DNA of 64,000 nucleotides from Ustilago trichophora (lineage: Eukaryota; Basidiomycota; Ustilaginomycetes; Ustilaginales; Ustilaginaceae). The DNA is taken from contig OOIN01000035.1 in NCBI GenBank assembly GCA_900323505.1, forward strand, positions 556,670 to 620,669, in the 5' to 3' direction. The notes below the pieces were generated by a model. It did not search any database and had not been told where the DNA came from. It worked only from the letters and a program-made list of their open reading frames with translations. The position numbers and the translations under genes are program-made. Position 1 is the first letter of the stretch; every line of letters begins with the position of its first letter. Below are positions 40,976 through 50,489 of the stretch, in pieces.

Positions 40976-43275
40976 CGTCGCTTCGGCGCCTTCCAGGACC
41001 GAAGGAATGGATTGATGCGAGATGCGCGCCTGTGTGCGTTCCGTAGCAGAGTCGGTAGACGCGTTGTCGTACGGCTGCGCAACGCCGAAAAGGCCTGTCA
41101 AGTAGCCCTCGTAGTCGTACACAGCATCTTCGACGCCCTCTGCGCGCACCCGAGGCATGGCGGCTTTGAGATAGTCGATGGAACCTTGTGGCAACAGAGC
41201 GAGACGCAGATCGAGTTCAGTGACGTAGGGCTTGTCGCCTGCCAAGCCCTGGAACGCCTCGAGAAGTTGATCCGGTGAGGTCGTGTCTTCGGTGATCTCT
41301 CGCAAGAATGTGAGGAAGGCGTCGTAGGAGACAGCTCCAAAGGTCTCGCACAACTGCAGATGGATCTGCTCGATATCGTGCTCAGTGTAGATGATGCCGA
41401 GACTGGCGAGCGCAGCGCCGAGCTCTGGTACGGTGAGCGTGTTGGAGGCGTCCTTGTCAAAGTAGCGGAAAGTGGATTCGAACTCTTCGAGCTGGGCAGG
41501 GGTGAGATTGGTGTGCTGTCGCGAGACGATCTGGTTTTCGATGAAGGCCAGCTTCTTGGAGACGCTGGCTCGGACGAGCTCCCATTCAAAGGCAAGGTCG
41601 CTGACGGTAAAGATGGTGTGGTCGTTTTCCTCGACCTTTGCGTCGGTGCATTCTTGTTCGAGCGAAGTGATCCAGGCGAGGCGCTCCTTGATCGGGTCGA
41701 GTTGTGCGAGTAAGCGCTTGACGACCTGCAATTGCGCTTCGAGATCGCCTTCGAGCATTCCAATCCCACCTGCTACCTCGCGCAGCTGACGCTCGAAATC
41801 GTTGGCGGCATCGGCAAACTTGATGCGCAGGTTTTCCTTTGCGTTACGGATCTCTGCATTGATGGATCGACTGCGACTCGCCTCGGCTAGAGCCAGGGTG
41901 GACCAGGCAGCGTCGAGGTCGGACTGCCTGAGGCCTTGTTGAGGAAGCCATTCGGGAAGGTGATAGGTCTTGAGCTTTGTTTGAATGTTACCGAGCAGAG
42001 CTGCCAGATCTGTCCTTTCACGAACAAGCTCGCGCTTGACGCCGATCTTGTAGTGGTTGAATTTTGTCAACTGAGCTCGGGCGTCTGCATACGTTCCGGC
42101 AAAGGTTGCTGCGGACCAGCCAGCTTGCAAGGCGTGCATAGAGTCGACGAGCTGATGGACAGATGATCCGAACGAGAAGAGTGGATAAGAAGAGGCAAAA
42201 GATAGGCGATCAAGCAAGTTGGGATGGTGGACATGAGTATACGCGAAGGCTTGTGTGTCGGCTGTGGACAATAATGTTGGGGATTGGGAAGGATTTGTGG
42301 TACTTACTTGACGAGCTCTTGTTTCGTAATCTTGCTGCATGAGCCAAGCGCCTTGCATGACATCGGCAAAGGTGGCGACGCGGCGGCTGACGACCTCGGC
42401 TTGCTCCATGGAGCTGAAAGCATGAAAGTACTGAGCGACGTAGGTCATGACACTGCGTTCGTCGGGTTTGGGACGATCGCACAAGTCTTCGACATCGAGC
42501 AGCTGGGGGATGCCAAGATGGTGTTGGGCGACTTGAAAGGCAGTTTGGGTGCAAGCATGAGGGTCATTCTTGGGCAAAGTGTCGTAGTTGAGAAGGTCTG
42601 GACGATGTCGATGAATCAGAGCGCAGAGGGCAAGGCCGTCGCTGAAGGAAGTAGTAAAGTTGGTGACTTGGACGTCTTGATAGGGAGCCGTCTTTCTTTG
42701 GCACCAGAGGAGTAGACCCTCTTTGGCGGTGACGCCCTCCTGGGTGATGTCGGCGATGGTGAAGCGAAGAATCAAAGTCCATATCATGCCAAGGATAAGC
42801 TTGAGGTTGCCATCTACAATGTCTTCTGCTCCGACGTTGGTGAGGACGACGCCTCTGCTCTTGATGAACTCGAGTGCAAGGTTGACGTTTTCGGCTTTTT
42901 GAACGCGCATGCGCGGATTCATATAGAATCGACCGAGGGTAGTATCTCCCATGATTTCCATGAGCTGCACCAACTTTACACCATCCGAGAGGTCTGTAGC
43001 GAGTGAGCGCATGGGAGCGATTTGTCTGGATTCGAGTTTGGTGTTGAGCCTATGTGATAGAGAAATGATAGTAGCGGGAGGATGGGTCAAATCAAATACT
43101 CAAAAAATACTCGGATCATGGGATAGAGGCAGAGGCAGAGGCAGAGGCAGAGGCAGAGGCAGAGGCAGAGGAGGATGTGAACCAACCATTTTGTAAACGT
43201 CTTTGCTTGGACTTGTTCCCATCCTCGATCCTGGTCGGGCAAGCCGACAAGAACGGAGGATCTCTTATACGCCAT
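39995..43275 (-). CDS. Alpha-actinin fused in frame to a mitochondrial SAM carrier, three exons (43275-43187, 43049-42308, 42151-39995)
   Basis: One frame runs through two different proteins. Exon joins restore alpha-actinin: intron 43186-43050 (GTTGGT...CACATAG) links TFTKW to LNTKLES inside the first CH domain, and intron 42307-42152 (GTAAGT...CCATCAG) links YETRARQ to LVDSMHALQ. The product has 995 residues. Two CH (actin-binding) domains span about 20-245. A spectrin-like coil spans 280-500. An EF-hand follows with a complete loop, DKDASNTLTVPE. The actinin C-terminus (YEGYLTGLFG) has no stop. A 42-residue linker leads to MATTSVALSGPP and a complete three-repeat carrier with PIDTIKTR, PTEVIKSR and PLDVVKTR, close to yeast Pet8. 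Usual actinins of this type stop after the EF-hands (S. pombe Ain1 has 621 residues; here 669 precede the carrier). Whether the cell makes a fusion or two proteins is open. Confidence 0.85.
43126..43173 (-). repeat. GGCAGA hexamer repeat in intron 1 of the alpha-actinin gene
   Basis: About eight perfect hexamers (CTCTGC on the coding strand) lie inside the 137-nt first intron, downstream of the 5' splice site. They supply part of the pyrimidine-rich intron body. Length variation here would change intron size but not the protein. Confidence 0.85.
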
Positions 43276-44123
43276 CTCTAAGCGCTGTGCGCCAAATCAA
43301 CCGGGCCTGCGATGCTGATGTGTGGGAAGACTCGATGTGATTCGATGGATCGACTGATGAGACTGTCAACAAGTAGCCAAAAGAAAGGTGAGCCGTGGAT
43401 GATGGTAGCTTGTGGAAAGAAGATGTCACAGTGGTCGTCTGTTGTGTGTTACTTTTCTGTGTAAAAATGGATTTAATGTTTTGTGGATTTTGGATTCGAA
43501 GCTCGGCTTGTGCGCGCACAGCACAGCACAGCACAGTGCAGCCCTGCGGTTGAGCAAAGACCACATAACGAGAAAATAAAGCCCGGATAAGTTAACGCGT
43601 GAGAGCAGCGACCAACACCTGACGCGAGCTACTGTATCGGGAGCTTGTATTGGTGGTCATCAAAATCGGGCGTGTCATGCGCTAAATCCTCTTACTGTCG
43701 ACGAGTCTTATAGTAGGGCAGATGCAGGGCCCCATTGAGCTGCATCGCACTACTCTCCCGTTTTTATTATAATCTCATTTCACCTTGTCGCTTTGCCACA
43801 ATCTCCTTCTCCTCCATCATCACACCGGCAGGCCCCGGTTGACATCGCCCACACTTTTCTCTGTTTGTGCTCGCCTCCTCAACACAGCGCTGCTACACAA
43901 TATTCATGGCCTTCTCTCATTGTCACATCCGACACACCTTTTCCCTCTGACTTGAACCTGCCTAGGTGCTGGCGCCGCTCCTTCTCTTCGCTATCACACT
44001 TTAGCAAGCCTGACCAGCCACCATGGTCCCTACTAGACCCTAACACTCGCTTGTCAATTCGTTCTGCGCTTCTCAAAACACAGTCCGCACATCCATCTTG
44101 GTCATCCCACATCCAACTACGCC
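43276..44123. other. Divergent promoter between alpha-actinin and the next gene
   Basis: No gene is seen. A short AGCAC run (GCACAGCACAGCACAG) lies near 43517-43532 and a pyrimidine-rich leader occupies 43790-44120. Confidence 0.5.
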
Positions 44124-46133
44124 ATGAGAGCCATCTTCTCCAGCTTTGGTAGGCGTGCCAACGTTGACAGACGAGAATCACCTTCACAGCCTCTTCACAA
44201 TTCCAAATCATCCTTTCCGATTTCTTCTCGAGATGATCCTCACTTGCAGCCTACTTTCTCGTCCATCGACAACGCCGGCCGAGCCATCGGCGATGCTCCT
44301 CCAAACCTATCCCACCCTTCCAAAATCGACCATCATCACAACGTGCGCAGCAGTCATGGCTCCACCGCAAGTGTTTGGGCATCTAAGCTTTCTGGTTCGC
44401 TTCGAGCCACCCCGAATCGACGCAACGGCCGCGTAGCCAACCATGCGGATACCGTCCATGCAGTCATCGCATCATCATCGTCTTCATCACGTCTTCCATC
44501 TCACCCGCCGTCCAGCTATCGGGAGCCTTCATCTCAAAATACCCATGCCAATGCTTCTGCTCGTCATCTTGTCAGCAAGTTTTCCGCGTCTAGCATCAGG
44601 CGTCCTTCTCCCTCGTCCGCCCCTTCCTCTCATCACTCTGACGCTGCATCGCAATCACGTCTCAAACACCTTTCTTCCTCATCCAATCTTGGCTCACCAC
44701 CTTCCAAACTAGTCTCTGCGTATCAGCCTCTACCATCCGCCGACGCAAACCATTCTCTTCAGCCACTGCCATCCGCTCCCATCCTGGTCCCCTGCACTGC
44801 CACCTCTGCAGCTACCGACATTTCTGCCGTGTCTTCAGCAGAACTTGCATCCAGGTTGAACCAGCTCGCAGTAGCCAACGCCGATGGACTTCTCACCGAT
44901 GGCGAGTATCATACGCTCCGCCAAGCTGTCTTTGACCGCATGATGCAAGCCGACAGTCAATCTGTGGCAGCACCCACAGCAAATGCTCTTACTGGCCATG
45001 GCTTGCCTCAACATGTACGCCATCCAGACGCCCCGCTCACAGATACCCCGCAGAGCAGCAACGCGCAATCCTCGACCGACCTCCTCACTGTCAACGCCGG
45101 ACCGTCCATGTCTTCCCTCGGTCACCGAGATCCTCAACCCTCTTCCATCCACAGCGGTACAAGTGGCAAAGCTTCCAGCTTTCAAAACGTTACCGATCTC
45201 TTCCGAAAGGCCGGAACTGGCTCAAAGCCCATGCATCCTCACACCAGTCAAGACTCGCATTCCAGCTGCGATCCGATCAACCGTGAAGCAAGCTATCGAG
45301 CCCTTCCAACTCGCCGCGACTCGGAAGGCGTGTCTTCGCAGCTGTCTAGCGGCGACGGTCACTCGCAGCGCGCTTTGTCGATTCGTACACATCAATCATC
45401 GGCCGCAAAGTCCTCACGTGTCTCGACGCTTGGACGTCTCAGAGCAGCCAGCTTAGCCCGGCGCGCTAAAGCAGAGACCGCCGCACGCGACATGGAAGAA
45501 GCCGTCTCTGCCGAAAGGACTGCCCGCTCTCTTCGTGCCGTGTCCCTCTACGATGCCGGCAGCGCGGATCTCTCCAACCTCAGTGGCAGCACCTACGACC
45601 GATCTCCCACCTCGCTGCGTGCAGAAATGGCGCCGTCCACCATGTTCGGGGCAGAGTATGTGGACAAGTCTTCCTCTGAAATACAGGCCGAGATTGCTGT
45701 GGTACAGACCGAAGGCAACCGAATGCTCGCCACCTTTGCATCGCTCGCGGAGACGCTTCTAGCCAGACAAACCGCACTGGAACCATACGCCATCAGCAGG
45801 GTCGTAGAAAGGGTGCGAGACACAATTCCATTAGCTTGCATCCTCCGTCTCGAGGACTCTGGCCGCGATCATTCGGGCAATCGCATCCCAAGACCGCCAA
45901 CCCCCTCATCATACCGAACGCCTCGACAGGCAAGCATTTCGTCTGGCTCCCGAGGTCATGACACTTTCTCGGAACACGAGCAGGTTTTGCTCTCGCCCGA
46001 TATTGCTGCTTTCGAGGCAGAGCTCACCAGCATCTATACACAGAAGGCCGCCGTCGTCAAGCGATATCAAGATCGACTCGGCTTTCTGCAAAGCAAACTT
46101 CGATCCGCTACTATTCGCGAAGGTCTCAAGTGA
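44124..46133 (+). CDS. Ser-rich protein with a short GLLTDGEY helix motif, unknown function
   Basis: I do not recognise a named family. It has 669 residues, mostly Ser/His/Pro-rich disorder. One ordered element near residue 235-270 reads LASRLNQLAVANADGLLTDG, followed by EYHTLRQAVFDRM. That resembles the short helix-turn-helix found in SHOCT-like segments and in some fungal Ser-rich proteins. A second ordered part is the C-terminal ~150 residues, with a coiled helix (SSEIQAEIAVVQTEGNRML) and a final helix (EAELTSIYTQKAAVVKRYQD). There is an Ala/Arg helix (LGRLRAASLARRAKAETAAR) between them. There is no membrane segment. The start at 44124 is the first ATG after a pyrimidine-rich leader. It is convergent with cofilin. 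Confidence 0.75.
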   Translation: MRAIFSSFGRRANVDRRESPSQPLHNSKSSFPISSRDDPHLQPTFSSIDNAGRAIGDAPPNLSHPSKIDHHHNVRSSHGSTASVWASKLSGSLRATPNRRNGRVANHADTVHAVIASSSSSSRLPSHPPSSYREPSSQNTHANASARHLVSKFSASSIRRPSPSSAPSSHHSDAASQSRLKHLSSSSNLGSPPSKLVSAYQPLPSADANHSLQPLPSAPILVPCTATSAATDISAVSSAELASRLNQLAVANADGLLTDGEYHTLRQAVFDRMMQADSQSVAAPTANALTGHGLPQHVRHPDAPLTDTPQSSNAQSSTDLLTVNAGPSMSSLGHRDPQPSSIHSGTSGKASSFQNVTDLFRKAGTGSKPMHPHTSQDSHSSCDPINREASYRALPTRRDSEGVSSQLSSGDGHSQRALSIRTHQSSAAKSSRVSTLGRLRAASLARRAKAETAARDMEEAVSAERTARSLRAVSLYDAGSADLSNLSGSTYDRSPTSLRAEMAPSTMFGAEYVDKSSSEIQAEIAVVQTEGNRMLATFASLAETLLARQTALEPYAISRVVERVRDTIPLACILRLEDSGRDHSGNRIPRPPTPSSYRTPRQASISSGSRGHDTFSEHEQVLLSPDIAAFEAELTSIYTQKAAVVKRYQDRLGFLQSKLRSATIREGLK

Positions 46134-46534
46134 AGGGCCAGACGTCACGATGAATATACCAACCACGTTTTTGCTTTTGATTCTCGCCGCAGCAAAATCG
46201 TGGCATCCTGTTGGTGGTCTCGACAGAGCTCTCACCTCCCGCATCCGATCTCAATTGTATACTTGTATTTGATCTTCAAAGGACCAAGAAATCCTCTTCG
46301 TTGCAAAGGCTTGCTCGAGGCGAGGCCGCCGGTGTTGGTGCACATGTTTGATTCGCGCAGAGGTTGGCAAGCAAACGCAAATGAGACTCGGAAAGGCTGC
46401 GTTGTCAATGGTGTGAGTTTGCGAGCTTGGGCTTGGTCAATTGCATGAGTGGGCATGATGGACATTCCAACCAAACGGAAGCTGGGGAGCATGTGCGCAT
46501 CGCCCAGCATGCAAGAGGCTGGGCGGAAATGCAT
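46134..46534. other. Convergent 3' flanks of the Ser-rich gene and cofilin
   Basis: These 401 bp between two stop codons contain no coding signal beyond antisense shadows of cofilin. They probably hold both polyadenylation regions. Confidence 0.5.
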
Positions 46535-47148
46535 CTAGAAGGTGGATCGGCTGACCTTTTCGAGAACTGTCTCGTGGCTAACTTCCGAGAAGTCGGTGCC
46601 CTGGATCTCGGCAGAAATGCCGACGAGCGCCTTCCTGAGAGCATCTTTGGAGGAGGCGAAGACCATCTTCTGCTTGATCTTTGCGTCATCGGGCGACCAG
46701 GTGAAGAAGCAGATCTTGTTCCTCTTGCCCTCGTCACCCTTCTCGTACTCAAAGTCGTAGATGGCGTATCGGCACTCGGCAGGAGGCAGCTCAGCGATAA
46801 AGTCGTCGTACGAAGACGAAGTCGAGGTGTTCTGGACGACGATTTCAGTGTTGTTGGCGTTGAGGGTGTAGATGATGTACTTGATCTTCTTTCCGAGCTT
46901 GAGCTCCTGGAACTGAGCCAGGCACTCCTGAGAGACTGCAACACCGGAGGACTGTGGTTGACGAGCAATTGGCAAGCAGTGAAGTCGGAAATTGATGATG
47001 TACCGCAGACGGAGGAGCCATAGACCAAGGTGTGGGTGAGAGAACCGAGCAGGCAAGTCGTCAATGGGAATCCAGAGTAGAAACAAATGTGGTTGGTGGT
47101 CAGCATCTGGGTTCTGCCGCTAAAGCATCCGGTGTCCAGACCTACCAT
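46535..47148 (-). CDS. COF1: Cofilin, two exons (47148-47146, 46951-46535)
   Basis: Cofilin severs and depolymerises actin filaments and is essential in fungi. Exon 1 is only the ATG (47148-47146). A 194-nt intron follows, starting GTAGGT and ending CAACCACAG. The product has 139 residues; yeast Cof1 has 143. It starts [20 protein letters not shown], with the Ser that is the usual inhibitory phosphorylation site. The ADF fold is complete: [48 protein letters not shown] (the actin-binding long helix) and [20 protein letters not shown] longer unspliced reading from 47086 or 47391 lacks the conserved N-terminus. It lies 3.3 kb from the alpha-actinin gene. Confidence 0.95.
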
Positions 47149-50100
47149 TGTGTGAAAAGGTGACGATGAAACAACGGAGAGACTGGAGATGAAAGGTGGA
47201 TGGAGGTAGGAAGAATCAGGGATCGGAGGATCGAAAAAGACAACTGTGTTGCGTGTGCAAGGCGATACACTGTAACTAATTGATAGCGCAAAGGCGGATG
47301 TGCGCTCAAAGTGTCGGCTGCGTTCAGAGTGTTGCGCCGTCAGAGTGGAGTGCGCCTCGCTGGCTGGCCATGGCGAGTAGAGAACCAACACCGCGTGTCG
47401 GGCACAGCCAGAGAGGCTGAAAATGGTTCTTGTTGACGACGCTCAGGGCTTCAAAGCTGCACGATCGTATCACCGATTCAAAAACGAAATTCACGACTTG
47501 AATTGGTCCACGCGTCGAGTGAATTCGACCTGTCCAAGTGCCTTTAGCAACTTGTAATCAAGGTGGAACGACGCCCAACTCCAAAATAGGGGCGGAGTAG
47601 AATGTGCCGATTTTTATTCACAGACGGCAGAGGTGACGGATCACAGGATCTAACAGCTGATCACATTGTAATTGAACCCGCCAGAGCAACGACTCGCAGA
47701 GGGACGAGGAGAAGAGCTGCTGATCAAGGCTGGTCGAGACGGATGTCAAAAGCGTTGTTTCAAGCACTGTGGTCGATACGGACATGAAAATTTCTTTGTG
47801 TTAGACTTGTGCAAGTTTCGCTAAAAAGACCACTTAACAGATGGTGTCGTCCGGGTGATCGAGGTGCTACTGAATCGCGCCGGGTCCGAATTTGATCCAA
47901 AAAAAAGTCGTAAGCCGGAAAATCGTGTTCTTCCGAGAACACGTTCGGCAAGAAATGTGATCTGCTGATGACGGCGTGATGGCTGAGAGAAAAAAGATGC
48001 GCGTTCCCGTCAGTATTGGTGTCAATTTTCAGCGAAGAAGCAAAACTTTTGGCCTCGTGGTCACTACGATCATGTTATTACTCATCAGCGTCCGTCCAAA
48101 AGCCAGTTCATGTGGAAGGGGCAAAGCATCTTGGATGTAGTGAGTGTTTGGCTTGCAGGATCCGGAGTGCCTCCGACGCCAGCAAGCGCATACTCTTGGC
48201 AGCAATAGAGCAAAATTGGCTGAAAAATAGAAGAAAAAGAAGAAAGATTTGTAAAAAAAAAAAAAAAATAAAAAAAATAAAAATCAATCTGGGTGCGGCG
48301 AGCTTCCACAGACCGCACAGTACACTCCTTGCACTTGGAACCGAGGAGGCTTGCAGCGGAAGAGCCAAGCCAGAGTCGATCTAATTGGCCGGACTCCGCG
48401 AGATCTTATCCGCACACTCCCCTCCGCATTCTAACAAAGCGATCTCGCAAGCTATTCCATCCATTGTTCTCCTCAAGCACGCTCCTTATGCGGTTCCTTT
48501 GTTCGTACGAAGGCCTTTGTATGCTTCCCACAGCCGCACAGTCTGACATGGTCCTACAATGCATCATTGTTCCCCTGCTGTTGTGACCAACCTCGGATGA
48601 ATCCCGGTCCGAGGCACCTGCTCGTGCTGCACGTCGCGGCGTGTGTCAGACGAAATGGATCCTGAACCGCCTGCTTATCAAGGTGGGCGCAATTTTGATG
48701 CTGCCAGTGTTGTGATAAGCTGGGCTTCAGCTTATGTTCTATGAATAGATGCGTTGGTGAAACCGAGCCTCAATCATTTTGCACTTCCATGCCACCGAGA
48801 AACTATTGTGGATGGTTGTTTTGATTGGCGAGTCTCGACTCTTGCCTAAGCGACATCTACACGTGTATTGCGGTGATGGTGTTACCCGCTGATTGGAGCG
48901 TGACCTACTATAATTGCATCCAGAGGCAACCCTGTGACGTTCGCTTGACTTGGCGAGAGGGCGTGAAAGTCGATTGACCAAACGCATGTAGGCGAGGCTC
49001 TGCGGATGAGCGCTTCCGACTTGCTGACCACTTCTGTGGGCACACTCTGCTTCGCGGGGCCGCATCCTTACCGAATGCCTTGCATGTGCGTCACCGAAAT
49101 TCGTCCCTCATTATCCGGGTCGCGAGTGATCTTGAGCAGCAGGCTTGTTCAAACAAGGTGCGGCAGTGAGGTGTTTGCCACTGTAGACAAGTCGAACTAA
49201 GCTCTTGAGAGGAGCAACGAATGATGGCACACATTCAAAGCTGTCTGACCTTGAGCCTTGTGCTTTTCGGGGAAACCTCAGTCAGACCCTTTGATGCGAT
49301 CTCTCTTCGGCCAGTCGTGACAACGATGCAAGGAACTGCCTCACTATAACATGCGGCAGTCTGCAGACAGTAGACGATGCCTAATCACTTATGACAGGCA
49401 TCCGAATCCCAAGATCACCGAGAGAATGCGTCGCTTGAGCACAACTCACAGTGACGGGATCGATTCATCTTCCCCGCGTGTCATCGAGCGCTGCACTGAT
49501 GCTTCCGTCGGATTGGTTTTCGCGCGCCACTGTCGCATATTGCGGTACAGTAGGACAGAAGAGATTGCCGTGGAACAGCCACTTACAGACAGCCCAAATC
49601 AATGCACGAGCTTCTTCAAACACTATCGTGCGAACAACAATCAACGTCATCTCCTCATGATCACAGCCGTACTTTTCTAAGTTTCGCGAAACCTTCGTCA
49701 CTGAGACGCTACTCCGGGGCGCAATGTGGATGCAACCAGCTTCCGTTCCCACAAAACATCATCTGCAATCGCTGGAATAAGAGCTGACCAATGTCACTCT
49801 GAGAGACGACAAACTACGAACTAACGACCCTTACCGTAGCAGTCACACGCTGTGTCCAATTCGCATCTTGATGACGCGGAGGATAGTGTTGACGAAGGCT
49901 GTACTTACTGAACCGTACAGTACAGATTTGAATTGGGAAAGAAAAAGAAAAAGTATCCACCCGGATTTTGGGGAAACCGTTGATTCCAAATACCCTCCCA
50001 GTTTTGGTCTGTATGGTGAATGGTCCATCTTTTCGGCAATGGAAGAAGGGCCTCCCCAAAGGAAGCTAGAGAAAGCGCAAGTTTGAGGGTTCGGCTAGCT

Positions 50101-50202
50101 GATAAATTCCCCAAAATATGTGAGGGGAGAGACTAAGCATGTGCTGACTACAGCCTTGATGCTCTGACCACGTACAGTATCCGCTGCCTTTGTTTTGTCT
50201 TT

Positions 50203-50489
50203 CTATTTTTTTTTTGTTTATTTTTATTTTTATTTTTATTTTTTTCATTTGGTGGAGCTCACCGGGTTGCAAGTTGACATCGGCTGTGCTGCTATGTACT
50301 CTACAGTAGACTCTTGTCGACAGTGACCAAAAGGGCAGTATAGTGACGAATATATTGAGACCAGAGTCAGCGACAAAGCAGAACAACACAAATCGTACAT
50401 ACTGTAGTGGCTAGGTTTCGGGTTCCTGGCCGACTCTACGCACTGCAAAAAAATAAAAATAAAATAAAAATAAAAAAATAAAAATAAAA
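50203..50489. repeat. AT-rich inverted arms around a 200-bp core
   Basis: A T-rich arm with TTTTTA units (50203-50246) and an A-rich arm with AAAAAT units (50446-50489) face each other across about 200 bp of mixed sequence. They could pair as a long imperfect hairpin, or mark an easily melted site. Both arms may also be unrelated simple repeats. Confidence 0.6.

Noticed and set aside
43126..43173. Hexamer array considered as a CRISPR-like or coding Leu-Cys repeat
   Set aside because: There are no spacers, and it lies inside an intron; the Leu-Cys reading ends at once in a stop.
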